Of a DNA stretch of 64,000 bases, positions 26,301 to 38,126 are shown piece by piece. The position numbers and the translations under genes are program-made. Each line of letters begins with the position of its first letter. Positions within the stretch are counted from its first letter, which is position 1. Location of the stretch: the NCBI GenBank assembly GCA_024180945.1, contig JAKSGN010000038.1, positions 1,116,001-1,180,000 of the forward strand. The letters run 5' to 3'. The notes beneath the pieces were generated by a model. The model was not told the origin of the DNA. It made no database searches and saw only the letters and a program-made list of their open reading frames with translations. The stretch comes from Macrophomina tecta (Eukaryota; Ascomycota; Dothideomycetes; Botryosphaeriales; Botryosphaeriaceae).

Positions 26301-27500
26301 TTTTTATTTCGGGTATTAGAGGCGTTTCTTATAGTTATTACTATATCTTTAAACTACCATATTATTCTCTCTTAATCCTTGCAGGATCGTCTTCTTTAAT
26401 AGAAGTTAAATAGTTCTTATTCCTTAGCCCTTTTCGTTAGGCCCTAGCTAGTACTCTCTATTATACCGCCGGTAAGGGTTTAATATATATAAGGTAGACC
26501 TATTATTTCTAGCGTTATATACGCCTAAATATCTCTCTTAAGATTATTTAGACGTCTACGAGAGGTTTTATAGCTACTAATTACTTTCGCGAAGCCTTAC
26601 TCTTAGTCTTACGCTTTCTCCGCATAGTTCTTCGTAATAAGTATTATATCTAATTTTTGGGAATACTCGACTCGGTAGGGCTTACTCCGCTTAAGGCGCT
26701 ATATTTTACTAAAGAGGCGGCATTTTATATACTATGGTTCTAGTCCTATCTTAGGCCTTTCTTAAGGTTGCCGTTAATACTACCGTTACTAGGCCTTATA
26801 CTATCGTTTAAGTCTTACGTTTCTTCTAATAATTCGAGAGTATTATTTCGCTTAATAGGGCTTATTCCTACGATAGAGTTATATTTTACCGAGAAGGCTT
26901 CGCCTTTTACGTCGTAGTCCTAGTTCTAACTTATACTATTATCGGAGTCGTCTATATAGTTACTATATTTAGGCCTTATACTAGCTACTTTTTATTTTAT
27001 ACTAAAAATATATCCTTAGAAGATGTCTAGTAGTTCCTATTTAATATTCTTATAACTACTTTTAGGGTTTTCGATAATGTCCTAAATATTCTATTATAGG
27101 AAGAGTATATCGCTCGTCTAGTTAATAAGGGGGTTGCGAGTTCTAAGCTAAGGTATTTCGAGGATAACGTCATGTCCCGGGATTCTTTAGATATTAAGGG
27201 TAACCTAATCGGGGTATTTATTAACTTCTAGTAAGACTTCTTCTATTTCGATACATATTTATTCTTCTTTATAGTCGGTGTTTCTTCTATTAAATTCGCT
27301 AAGAGAGTAGAGTTCTTTCTTTTTCCAATAAGGGATATTTAATTCTTATACTAGTTTATTATAGATAAAGTCTTCGCTTAATTCGCTATCGACTAGTATT
27401 AAGATCGTGCGTTTTTGTAGGACTTCGGTAATCTTAAATTATTTCTAAAGTTTCTTTTCGGTGAGAGTTTCCGTTTCCGATATACGTAATATTATATAAA
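23301..27500 (-). pseudogene. Element C pol with chromodomain, RIP-mutated
   Basis: The minus strand reads as Gypsy Pol with former-Gln/Trp stops. RT shows FYLVYLND at about 25735, the post-RT FLGFIII..GYIGID segment, and FANFYRKFI. RNase H shows YNTYNKELLAIV near 25170. The integrase region follows, and the chromodomain closes it at about 23.5 kb. The chromodomain is known to guide such elements to methylated-histone heterochromatin, which fits nesting in this repeat stack. The upstream limit, including protease, is approximate. Confidence 0.75.
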
Positions 27501-29460
27501 GGGACCTAGACTATAGCCTCTAGGTCGATTCTAATATCGTAGGGCCGTCTAGTTTTTTAGCTTTAGATAGTCGTAGACTTTACTATATATATAGTTCTTC
27601 TATTTATTAACTTAAAGGTATGCTGGCTTCTAGTCGGTCTATTTATTAGTATATAACTATTTTCGCTAGTAGACTATATCCTTTCGCACCTAGTATCGAA
27701 AAGCTAGCTAGTTAAGTTTTTCGTCTAGTATCTACTAAAGCGTGCGGTTCTAGATAGTTACCATACTATACTAATAAAGAATCTTTACTAACTCTTAAAG
27801 AAAGTTATAGTCTACTTACTATTAAGTAGTTATTTCTTAATAATAAAGTATTACGAGCGCGGTTTTCTTCGTAATAATAAATTCGTACTTCTTTTTATCT
27901 TACTTAATACGGGTTTTCTAGAGGGTTCCTTAGCGCTATATCTATAGTATTATAAGGGCTAATCCTCTCTCGTAGAAAATCTAAATTACTTAGGCGAGTT
28001 AATCGTTCTCGTTCATTATTTCTACGCTAATTCTATACTTAGCTATAAGGCGCTCGAGTTTTAAAAGAGTTATAGAGTCCGGTATAGCTTCTACTTCGCT
28101 ATTTATTAAGTTATATAGTTCTCCGGTCTCGCTATTTACGAGCTCCTCGTCTAAGGGAAAGCTATTAATAATATTATTAGTTTCGATAACTTCTTCGTTT
28201 CTAGTTATTATGCCGAATCGTCGAGGTTTATAGAGGTACTATCCTAATATATTTTTACTACTTTAGTGCATCTAGTAGTTATCGTTATAGCAGGCTATCT
28301 AGTATAGCGTATTATAGTTATTTTAGCAGGATGCGACTAATACTTCGCGCTAAGCGCTTAAGGTCTACTTTTCGTTTTTCTTATTACGAGGGTTCTACGG
28401 GTACTTAGAAGAGAAGTATTTATTACTACCGTAGGTAATATAGAGTTAATTCTTATAGCGCTATTTTTACTTATTTATCTAGTTCGGGTTAGGTCCTTTA
28501 GGCTTCTTATTATTATTTCGACCGTTATTATTACCCTTCTTAGAATCCTATTAGTTAGCCGCGTTAAGGGCTATAGTGTCTTCGTCTTTAAGGATTATTC
28601 TCTTACGGCGAGGCTTCGAGGTATTAGCTTATCGAGAACCTATTTTCTATTCGTATATATAACTATCGATCTAAGACGTAAGGTCTACTATTTTTTAGAA
28701 GGTAGATGGGTATTTATAGATAATTATATTCTTTTTAACTTCCTCCTTTAGGTCTTTATAGAAGAGGTTGCGGAAAGTCTTATTTAACTATTTAAGGTAG
28801 GCTATAAGCTACTAAAACTTAGTTACGTAGATAGCTATAGATCCTAGTTATTTAATAGTTATAATATCGTTAGAGGCTTTACGTACTTTATCTTAGTCGT
28901 TAAAAGTAGCCTTTAGGTTATCTATAAATCCCGTATATATATCGAAGATTTTCTTAGTCTTTTCTCGTCTCTTCTCGAGAGAGTGTTCGTTAGCTAAGTA
29001 ATCGCGAAGATATAGTTCTATCTATACCTCTACTATTCCTCTAAGATAGGTTAATGTGAAGAGTACTTCCTTAGCGTCGCTATCAAATTATACTTAATTA
29101 AACTAGAGGTAGCGTTATATCTAGAGTAGAAAGAATTAGAGCTTCTTTCTATTCTTATCGAACTTCTTAGGTGCCGCTACTTTAACCTTAGTAATGCTTC
29201 GCTTTATCGTATACTCGATTAGTTAAGTATTTTAAGTCTTTAGCTCCTTAATAAGCTGTAAGAGCTTAGCTCTAGTAGGCTTCGTTTACTATACGGGCTA
29301 AGCTAGCCCCTAGGTACTCTAAACGTAACCCTTAGCCGGGTCAACCTTTATCTAAGATTCTAGTGCTATTACTATTTCCTAAACTCGTTAGGGAGTAATA
29401 CCTTATCTAATAAGACTTAATCTTAAAGCCTTCCTCTCCTTATAAAGATAGTAGTTAAAG
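27500..29460 (-). pseudogene. Element C gag region, RIP-mutated
   Basis: Assigned by position between the 5' LTR and pol. An Asn/Lys/Gly-rich stretch near 28500 (KKGNNNGRNNNKKPKGPNPN) is followed by Cys and His residues that may be a ruined zinc knuckle. No intact frame remains. Confidence 0.5.
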
Positions 29461-29937
29461 TATAACGAGCGGGCCTCTACCTCTAAGAATCTAAATACTA
29501 AAGAGAGAGAAAACCTATTAAGGGGGTTTTCCTTAAGTAGGTATAAGAAGAGGGTAAGAGTAAGTTAAATACGTAATAAAACTAAGTACTACGTGCGAAG
29601 GCCGTATTACTAATAATATACGAATTATTATTAAAGTTAACTACGGAGGTTAAAGCTATCTAACGAGTGTAGTTTATATATACGTAGGAAAGGTCTATAA
29701 TCTAGTATTAATCTATTCCTAATCTAGGTAGGGGTTAGAGTACCGATAGATTAATAGTACCTTTAATCTAGTTAATCTATCCGTTAATGCCTAAGGCATG
29801 TGAGATTAAATAGATTAATCTCTTAGCGTTACGTAAGCTACGTGTTCTATTATAGGTTCTTTTTATACCGTAGCTACGCTCTTTACTTATCTTCCTACTC
29901 TATAGTTTCCTAATCCTATAAAGGCTATACTGTAATA
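29461..29937 (-). repeat. Element C right LTR (5' LTR by orientation)
   Basis: 477 bp direct copy of 21523-21999, followed by the TTAAA target duplication and then by element B sequence. Confidence 0.93.
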
Positions 29938-29942
29938 TTAAA

Positions 29943-32900
29943 TTAACTAAGCCTCTAGCGACGGGTTTTATCTTTTTTAGGTTAGAATACTCTTCTCTAA
30001 TATAAGTATATAACTTATTTCTTATTAGCTAAGTAAATCTATATATTAAGTATTAGTATTTATTTTTCTTCGTTATTTCTTATAGCTTAGATAGTAGTCT
30101 TAATAGTTTCTTATTATCTTTAGAAAAGTCTAGTTCCGGTATTATAAAGTTAGTAGATAGAATTACTAGAGACGAAATAGTCTTAAAAAATCTAATATAT
30201 ATTAATAAATTAAATTTCTTTATATCTCTTTTAGGTTCTTCTTCAGTAGATAACTCTTTTATAATTTTAGCTTTAGAGTCTATTTTTAGTTCTATCTTAT
30301 ATGCGTAGACCTTCTTTTTAAAATCTATACTACGATTCTTATTATTCTTCTTAGCTCTTCGGTCTTAATCTCTAGCTTAATTATAATTTCTATCTCTATC
30401 TTAGTCTTATTTTCTATCGTAATTATAGTAGTAATTTTACTTTCTTTCTTAATCGCGATCTTAGTTTCAGTTTCGGTTGCGGTCTCGATTACGATTATAA
30501 TCGCGGTTAGTATTTTAATACTGGTCTCTATATCGGTTTCTATTTCGGTCGCGATTACGATTATAGTCTCAATCTCGCCTATTATCGTTATTATAATGCG
30601 CTCTATTTCTTAAATTATTCTAATTACGCTTATAGTCTTATCTTTTCTCTTCGCGGATTAGGTTTTTCTAAAGAGTTACCTTTTTCTTAGTCTTATAGAT
30701 ATAGATATCTATAGTAGTTAATTCTATTAGTAGTTTAAAGTCGCGGCGAAGTTCTATATTAATTCTCTCGTACGCTTAGAAAAGCTAATCTTTAATTAGA
30801 GTAATTTTAGTATCTTAAACTAATTAAATGTAATCTATAATAAATCTCTTAATTACGCACTCTTTTCTTACTTCTTATAGTCTATAGTACTTTCTCTAGA
30901 GCTCTCTTTATACTTCTAAAGGGCACTTTTTAAAGCGTTTAATTAGTTTCTCTTTTTAATAGTTAATTCTTCTATTTCTTAGGTAATTATATTTCGTTTT
31001 AGATAGCTAAGCTATATACTACGCTTAAGTAGTTTCTCTTAGGTATTACTAAAGGCTTCGCCTAACTAAAAATTCTATTTTAGAGTATAGCTAGTATTTA
31101 ATTATCTTAATAAACTAATAGACGTTTCTATAGTAGAGTTTATTATTTTTCTTAACTAAATCTTCATCGTCCTTACCCGTAGTTTTAAGATTCGGGTTAA
31201 AGTAATCGACTTTATCTAGTTTAAACTTATCTTTATTATACTTTAGTAGGCCTTTATCTTTAAAGTTTACTTTTAAATTATTATATAGGATTCGCTAATA
31301 TTTCTCTTTTACCTATAGTCTCTAGTCTTCTAAATCTAATGAGGTAGAGTTTCTTCTTAAGCGGCGAAATAGTTTTTAATTTATACGCCGGTCTCTTTCG
31401 AGAAAGCGATCGTAGTTACTATTTTTTATTTCGAAGAATAAGCTAGAGGGATTATTATTCTCTAGTTATTATTAGCTAACGGTAGTCGGGCGACGTTATA
31501 TTATTAGCCTGGTATTAACGCTAACTAAGAAATAGTTATTCCGTAACGGCTATTTAATAAGCCCGGTATATACTTTATAATTTCTTCTTTTCGCCGATAT
31601 AATCTCTTTATTAATAATCTATTTTACTACCTCGGTAATTCTCTCTATTAGTATTATATCTAAAGATTAACCTTACTACGCGGCTTAGAAGTTTTTTAGT
31701 TAGGGCTATAGAAAAGAAGCTTCGTATTTATAATAGCTATTATATTAAAGTCTCTTTTCTATATTTTTATCTCGCAAAATAGGCCTATATATCGCTTCTT
31801 TAGTCTCGTATTAGCATCTCTAATTTAATAAAAGTAGTTCTACTTTATACTTAGTATATAAGCGCTAACTCTTAGTACGTTAGAAATTTCTTAGAGGAAA
31901 TCGCTTCTTTTCTCCTCTAGGGCGTAATTCTTCGGGAAAGAAATTACTTATACTAAGCTCTAGCGCTAGTTCTTCTAGAAACCCTTCTAGCGTTTAGAAT
32001 TAAATAGATATAAGTACTAATAGTTTTAACTTTATTTCTTAGTACTACTAGAATCTTTTTAGAGCTAGTATACTTAGTTCTCTTAACCGGGGGCGCTAAG
32101 ATAACTAGTTCCGGTTTTCTAGTTTCTAACTTACCCGGCTAGTATATCGTTCTAATATCTAGAAAGTCGTAGATGGCGATAACTTAATAATTTTCTAAGG
32201 CTATACTCTCTTCTAGAGAGTCTAAGCGGTAAAGTAAGATTTCTATAGTACTTATATTATTTCTATAAACGCTTCTAGTATCTCTATTCTTATTATAACT
32301 AAACTAGAAGGTCCTAGTTCCGCTAGCGTTATTTAGGCTTTTAAAACTAATTTACTTTCGTACTATTATTTATATTTCTAACGTTTTATTTTATAATCTT
32401 TATAGAGGTTCTCGTTCTAAATAGAATTAAGTTAGTTAAGTTTCTTAAGGAACTATTTTACCGCCATAGTAATTAATTTCTTTTTATTAACCTTAATATT
32501 CTAGTTAAGCGGGTACTAGTTAGCTAATTAGGCTTCTAAAGATTTAAAAGAGTTACAAGTATTACGTTAAAAAGAATAAAAGAAAGTATCGTTTAGCTTT
32601 ATATAGTATATAATAATTATTTATACTAACGGTATAGCTATCTTAAGAATTACGATAAGTTTTTTTTTATTAAATAGTCTTTTCTTCTAGAAACTAACTA
32701 GCTAGAACGCTATCTAGACCGTCGTGTTTAGTAACTACGATAGACGCTCTAGAATACTTATATCGCGGTTATTATACCGGTTTTAGGTTTTATTAGTTAG
32801 GTTTTTAGTAGGTAATTAAGTAGCTATAAATATTCTTATGCGTTATTAGTGCCTCTTATGCTATATACCGCTTTTTTTCTTAGCTAGCGCGGTTCTTCGC

Positions 32901-33145
32901 TAGTAATAGAGAAGCGGAGATTATAAAGACTATAAAGGCGAGTAGAATGTCTTATATACTAAGTCTTAAATCGTTAATAGAGTTTTAGAGAGAAGAAACG
33001 GCTTCCTATATAATAGTTTAAAATATAAAGGGTTCGATATAGCGCTACTTTTATAAGTAGTATTTTAGGCTTCTCTTCTAGTAGAAGGTATTCTTTCTAG
33101 CGAATTAGAGGGCTTAGTTAATCTTTTTTACTTTTAGCTACTAGT
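29943..33145 (-). pseudogene. Element B gag / 5' region, RIP-mutated
   Basis: This minus-strand region between the B 5' LTR and the C insertion reads in long frames interrupted by former-Gln stops (for example VISFPKNYALEEKRSDFL near 31900). Around 30400-30600 it encodes alternating Arg and Asp/Asn residues, a low-complexity basic-acidic tract suited to nucleic-acid binding by a Gag protein. It is assigned to Gag by position. Confidence 0.5.
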
Positions 33146-33345
33146 TGCTAGAATCTACTTTCTAAACGGATTAAGGCCTTATAGGACTTTAGAAATAAGA
33201 TATATAAAAGTAGTTAATTATTATTAGAATACCTTTTAACGGCGGTTATCTATCTATGCTATACTATCTTTCTTTTCTAGGCGGCTCGAGGCCGCTATTA
33301 TTTCTAAAAAAGAATCTTCTTCTTACTAACTACTATATTCTAATA
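33146..33345 (-). repeat. Element B right LTR (5' LTR by orientation)
   Basis: 200 bp, TGCTAG to CTAATA, a direct copy of 12269-12468. It is followed by the ACTAT target duplication, after which the Copia pol frame of element A resumes. Confidence 0.88.
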
Positions 33346-33350
33346 ACTAT

Positions 33351-36300
33351 CTACGTACTATTATTTATAGCTAACCTCGTGTTAGTTACTAAGATAAACG
33401 AAAAGAGAGTTTATCTTAATATAGACTACTTAGTTCTTTATAAGAAAAATATTATTATATATAAACTAATATTCTACTAAAACCTCTACTTTATAGAGCT
33501 TAATAAAGTAAAAAATCTAGAGAATTAAATTACTATAGAACTTATAATTTAAAAGTATCTAGCTAAGTAATAGTATAAAGTCTTTACTTACGTATTATCT
33601 ATTATTATTAAAGCGTTACTAATTGCTATAGAGGGTATAGCTATTATAGAAGAAGCTATACCGTAGTACTATAATATATATACTCGAGCTAAAGCTTATT
33701 AAATTATTTTATATAATATAACGCCCGAGGAATTATTCTTAGAACTATTCTTTTAAATATTATTTAATCTTATTTAGATAATCGAAGCTACTAATAGGTA
33801 TATATAGATTATATATCTCGAATACGTAGCTATATAGTATATAATTATAATAACCTATATAAATAAGAATAACTACGTAGATATTATCTTATTAATAAAA
33901 CGAATAATTAGAAAATACTTTTAATAAAAAGTAGTCTTCTTACGCTTAGATAGAGAAAAGTCTCTAGAAACTACCTTTTAAAGAGAACTATAAAGAAGAG
34001 AAATTATTCTTAAGATATTAAGTTCTTAAATACCTAAGTAGAACGGTAATACTAAACGTTTTATATAATTACTCGTTCTAAAGATAAGAATACTACGAAT
34101 TAGTAGTGATTTATCTAATTACTACTAGCCTAAATATATTTATATAGCTACTTATATCTCGAACCGAATACTAGCTAAAGGCCTTAACTAAAAGACTCTA
34201 TTTAAGATAGTTTATAGTAAGAAGCTAAATATTAACTACCTATATATATACGGCTATAAAGTATATATACTAAATAAGATAATTCTATAAACCTAAAAGC
34301 TTTAGAAAAGAGTACTAATTAGATATTTAGTTAAATACGACTCTACTAATATCTTTTAAATCTAGATACTAAGTATAGATAAGATCCTACGCGTTAGAGA
34401 TATTATATTTAATAAGAATAGTAAATACTTATCTTACAATTAGAAGTACTATTAAGAAGTATTTAAAGCTAAGAAAGAATAAACTCTTATATATCTATAA
34501 ATTTATCTAAATAATAACGATTTTATATTATTCTTAGTCTTATTAATGAGTAATAAGTTCTTAGAGAATAAATTAGTCGAATCTTAAGAATAGAACTAAG
34601 CTATAGAAGCTAGTAGTAGTTATTAGCTAGATTTACTTATTTAACTACTAACGCTATTACCGTCTATAACGAGTAATAGGTTAAACTTATAAGAAGAGTA
34701 GTCTAAAAGTAGCCTTTAAGTACACTAAATATAGGGTACTAGAACGACCATATCTAGAGATAGTTAAATCTAGAATAATTAAGAGCTAGAGCTAAACTTA
34801 GAAACTACGCCTATAACGCTCGAATAATATTACTAACTAGCTCCTTAAGCCTTAGGGGGTGATTAAGAATAATAACTAAGACTTAGATAACTAATACTAG
34901 CCTAATATAAGACCCTACCTAATCTAGTAGCTAGTAGAGGCAACCGAGTACTAAGGAAATTAGAAATTAGCCCTAAAATTAATCTAAATTCGATTATTTA
35001 AGGTAAAAGAATACGTAGATTAGCCTATATAATATAATTCCTACTTAATTAGTACTTAGATTAAGCCTAGAGGACTATATTCGTTATAGCGTTATTTATT
35101 AAATAGCTAATATACTAGTACTAAGATACTCTTCTACCTAAGCCTAAGATATATAATAATGCTCTTATATATTTAATAGGCGCTGAATTTCTTAAAGCAG
35201 TAGAAACGAAACTATAGAAAGTCTAGAATAAGGGGGTATAGAAGATTATTTTAATAATAGATATATAAGATAATACTAAGAAGGTAATACTACTTACTTA
35301 GGTATTTAAGTATAAATTTAATAAATACGGCTATCTACTAAAATATAAGGCACGTATTTACATTAGAGATAATCTATAAATAACCTAGAAAGATATCTTT
35401 ATAGCTACTTTAGTCTTTTATATTTTTCGAGTACTTATAGCTATTATTTACGCCTTTAACCTTAAAATAAGATAATATAACATTATAAATATATTTTCGT
35501 ACGTTCTACTTAAGTAAATAACGTACTATGAGCTACTAGAAGAAATAATATTAAAAAATAGATAAGTTCTTTAACTACTTAAAGCGCTATATAGCCTTAA
35601 AGAATTACTAGCGCTTTAGTAATATTACTTCTATAATATACTAACGGAACTCGGCCTAGAATTAATTTTAGACGCTCTATATTTTTATACGAATAGTTAT
35701 CTTTTTGTCTTCTTTGTTAATAACGTTATTATTACCTATTATAGGGATAATAAGCGCTATGCGGAGGTATTCTAGAATAACTTATTCTAACGCTATAAGA
35801 TATATATAATAGATAAAATCTAGTAGTTTCTTATACTACGTATAGTTTATAACTAATAAGAGCGTTTGCTCTAGCTTTCTTAGAAATTCTATATTAATAG
35901 TCTAATTACTAAATATAATATTAAGAAAGCGAACGCTCTAGTAATATTTTTACTATAAGATAAGCCTCTTATACTAAATAAAGACTTATACGTAATATTA
36001 TAAGACGTTTATACCTTCTAAAGTAAGATAGAATTAGTATAGTTTACTATAATTAGTACTAGAGCGGATATTGCTTTTACTATATTAGCTCTATTAGCGT
36101 ACCTAACTAATTCTTTCTATTAATATTTTATACTAGCGTAGAGACTCCTTAAATACCTTAGAGAAATAAAGAAGCTCGCCCTATACTTTAACGGCTTAGT
36201 CTACTAGAATAAATAAAATATCTTTATAATTAGTAGTAACGCGGTATACGTAAATAATTAAGAAACGCGTAGAAACTACTAAGGCTCGCTTATTACGCTA

Positions 36301-36700
36301 TTTAGAGGTTTAGTAGATTAGAAAGCTACTAAATAACTAATCGTTACTATATTAACTACCGAAGTAGAGCTTCTTATCTTATTTAAAATAGCTAAGTAGT
36401 GCTTCTAGTAGAAATGATTCTTTAACTAACTATAGTTTAATCTAGGCCATCTTATATAGATTTAGTATAATAACTAAATAACTCTACGGCTTATAGAAGA
36501 AAGCGTTGGAAAACTAATAATAAAGTTACACTATATTAATATTTATTATTACTAGCTTAGATAAGAAGCGTTAGTAGGTAATATCTACTTTAGATAGACG
36601 CCTATAGCCGATATAATCGTAGACGGACTTATAAAGGCACTACTAAAGTAGAAGTATTAGGTATTTATTAACTAATTAGGACTTACGTCGCTAATCGAAT
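33351..36700 (+). pseudogene. Element A pol (integrase end, RT, RNase H), RIP-mutated
   Basis: The plus strand reads as Copia Pol once former-Gln stops are ignored. An integrase-type region (33.4-34.6 kb) is followed by a Copia RT, whose YVDD box has become F-V-N-N at about 35713-35727. Then come the Copia RNase H landmarks STRADIAF near 36060 and a terminal VDGLIKAL (DGLTK type) near 36612-36640. The short frame at 33256-33480 that spans the B/A junction is part of this and not a gene. The gene is not functional. Confidence 0.8.
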
Positions 36701-36985
36701 AAAATAATTAAGTTTCTTTTATTTTTTTATTTAACGTTATGCGCTTTTTATTTTTCTTATTTAGATGTATATAGCCTGTAGTAATCCGCTCGGCTAAATT
36801 ATTAGCCACTTATTAGTTACCTTTAAGAAGTATAGCAGTATGGGTAGAGATAGTCTACTCGATAACTAAACCCGCTCGCTATCCTTTTTTAATCTTGAGT
36901 TTATAAGTTTAATTCTTAGTTATATACGTAGTTATTCTTTTTGCCTATAGCTACTGTTATATCGTGCGCTGGCTTTACTACTACA

Positions 36986-36996
36986 CGAAGGGGGTG
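36986..36996 (+). other. Element A polypurine tract
   Basis: CGAAGGGGGTG lies directly before the right LTR, the usual plus-strand primer position of a Copia element. Confidence 0.7.
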
Positions 36997-37133
36997 TGTT
37001 GGAATATCACGTGTGTGTACAATAAACTTTAGCTTAGTTATGGAAGAGGACGGATAAGAGGACTCCCCTAAGCGTTCCTCTTACGCCTTATGCCACTCAT
37101 TCTTAATTGATGGTATCACCACCAAATCCAATA
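36997..37133 (+). repeat. Element A right (3') LTR
   Basis: 137 bp, TGTTGG to CCAATA, followed by the TTTTT duplication. Its outer half keeps the unmutated CACCACCAAATCC of the solo LTR at 7900, while changes lie in the inner half, the mirror image of the left LTR. Confidence 0.93.
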
Positions 37134-37224
37134 TTTTTTTTTTCATCTGTGCAGGCAATTGTTTATAAAAGAGGAAGCGCTCTATTCCGCTTAGTCGACA
37201 AAATCTGTAGGACACGCGAAAAAG

Positions 37225-38044
37225 CTACCAACTGAGCCTGCCAAACCTGTTGACAAAGTGACCGGCGTCTGTATCCCGCTCCCCATTTATGATCGCCAGC
37301 AGGCCACGCCCAGACTCTCTCGCATCACCGGCACCACTCTCCTTCATCTGCTGCCTTTTCTCCTCGCTATCGCCCCACCCGTTCGTTGCCACGAATCCAG
37401 GACAATAAGACCACACTTTCGCGCCCCACTCCTCGAACTGCAGCGACTGGCAGACGGTCAACATGTTCAAGGCCGCCTTAGACATCCGGTACGTCACTGC
37501 TGGCATAAACGACCACGCGAAATTCTCATCTCTCAAGTTAGCGATTGAGCCCAAGTCGCTGCTGACGTTGACGATGCGAGGTTGCTTGGACTTCTTGAGC
37601 AGCGGGACGAAAGCGTTGGTTACGAGAAGAGGGGCGAATGCGTTGATCGGGAACACTTCGTCAAGTTGTTTGCCGTAGTCGGCCTCGAACGACATCAGCC
37701 CAGCATTGTTAACCAGCACGTCGAGTCTCCCAAACTCGTCATCGATAGCTTTCACGGCGGCGGAGACGGAGGCGGGGTCTTGGACTTCCAGTTGCACGGT
37801 AGTGACTGTGCCCTGCACCCCTTCGGCTCTCAGCTTGTCGACAGCTTTCTGGCCCTTGATGGGTGATCGCGACCCGATGATGACATGATAAGATGAAGAG
37901 TGCGCGGCGACGGCGGCAGCGCTTGCGAACCCGACGCCAGCATTAGCTCCTGGAGAAATATTTAGCCAGTGGGTTGCTGAAAAAGTTGCGGGACCAAAAG
38001 CAGCACATACCCGTGATTAGAACAACAGTTTTCTCCGGACTCAT
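37225..38044 (-). CDS. Short-chain dehydrogenase/reductase (SDR), two exons
   Basis: Predicted 252-residue NAD(P)-dependent oxidoreductase of the classical SDR type. Exons are 38044-38011 and 37949-37225 with a 61-nt phase-1 intron (GTATGT donor, TCCAG acceptor) that splits a Gly codon of the cofactor motif. TGANAGVG at residues 11-18 binds the cofactor and NNAG is at 92-95. The active site is Ser about 141-142 (VNVSSDLG) and Tyr165-Lys169 (YRMSK). There is no signal or membrane segment, so it is cytosolic. The substrate is unknown. The protein ends FGRLSW, and the stop is only 91 bp from the Copia LTR, so its terminator must lie within or beside the transposon boundary. Other SDR subfamilies cannot be told apart by eye. 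Confidence 0.88.
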
Positions 38045-38117
38045 GATGAGGTGGTAAGGTCTGTGAGGAGAGCTTCTTGAGGGATATCATCTTTCCGAAG
38101 CGCATGGCAGAGCCATG

Positions 38118-38126
38118 ATTTATACT
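38118..38126 (-). promoter_or_regulatory. TATA box of the SDR gene
   Basis: On the minus strand GTATAAATC lies about 75-80 bp upstream of the SDR ATG at 38044, a good TATA match at a normal distance. Confidence 0.45.

Larger units (their letters stand above)
21523..29937 (-). mobile_element. Element C: chromodomain Ty3/Gypsy retrotransposon nested in B
   Basis: The element has LTRs of exactly 477 bp at 21523-21999 and 29461-29937, flanked by TTAAA on both sides (21518-21522 and 29938-29942). It lies on the minus strand with the 5' LTR on the right. Reading leftward on the minus strand come Gag-like Asn/Lys-rich sequence (28.5 kb), RT with Y-L-N-D in place of YLDD (about 25711-25735), RNase H (25.0-25.5 kb), integrase region (24 kb), and a C-terminal chromodomain (about 23471-23553; EKILDYKRFGR then LKYLIK then KGYG). 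A polypurine tract precedes the left LTR. Net length without solo LTR E is about 7.8 kb. The LTRs differ mostly by transitions. Confidence 0.92.
12269..33345 (-). mobile_element. Element B: Ty3/Gypsy-type LTR retrotransposon inserted in A
   Basis: Two 200-bp direct repeats at 12269-12468 and 33146-33345 begin TRCTAG and end CTAATA. They are flanked by ACTAC (12264-12268) and ACTAT (33346-33350), a 5-bp duplication with one RIP change. A Gypsy-type reverse transcriptase and RNase H are read on the minus strand (YxDD-equivalent at about 19951-19980), so the right repeat is the 5' LTR. Removing element C and solo LTR D with one duplication each leaves about 11.9 kb, which is long for a Gypsy element with such short LTRs. 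The extra length is a 3' open frame (12.6-16.1 kb). I could not recognise a clear primer site or polypurine tract next to these LTRs, so the exact class is less sure than the boundaries. Confidence 0.8.
10503..37133 (+). mobile_element. Element A: Ty1/Copia LTR retrotransposon, RIP-mutated, split by nested insertions
   Basis: The element has 137-bp LTRs at 10503-10639 and 36997-37133, flanked by TTTTT on both sides (10498-10502, 37134-37138). A primer-binding site follows the left LTR and a polypurine tract precedes the right LTR. The Copia-specific order integrase, reverse transcriptase, RNase H can be read on the plus strand in 33351-36700, with TAA/TAG/TGA where Gln or Trp codons were. Removing element B (12269-33345) and one copy of its duplication leaves about 5.55 kb, a normal Copia length. 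Nearly every frame is closed by C-to-T or G-to-A changes, so the element is dead. It is the oldest layer of the stack because all other elements lie within it. Confidence 0.93.

Noticed and set aside
33256..33480. 74-residue plus-strand frame, the only one in the RIP region
   Set aside because: It begins inside the element B LTR and runs into Copia pol, so it is a junction fragment and not a gene.
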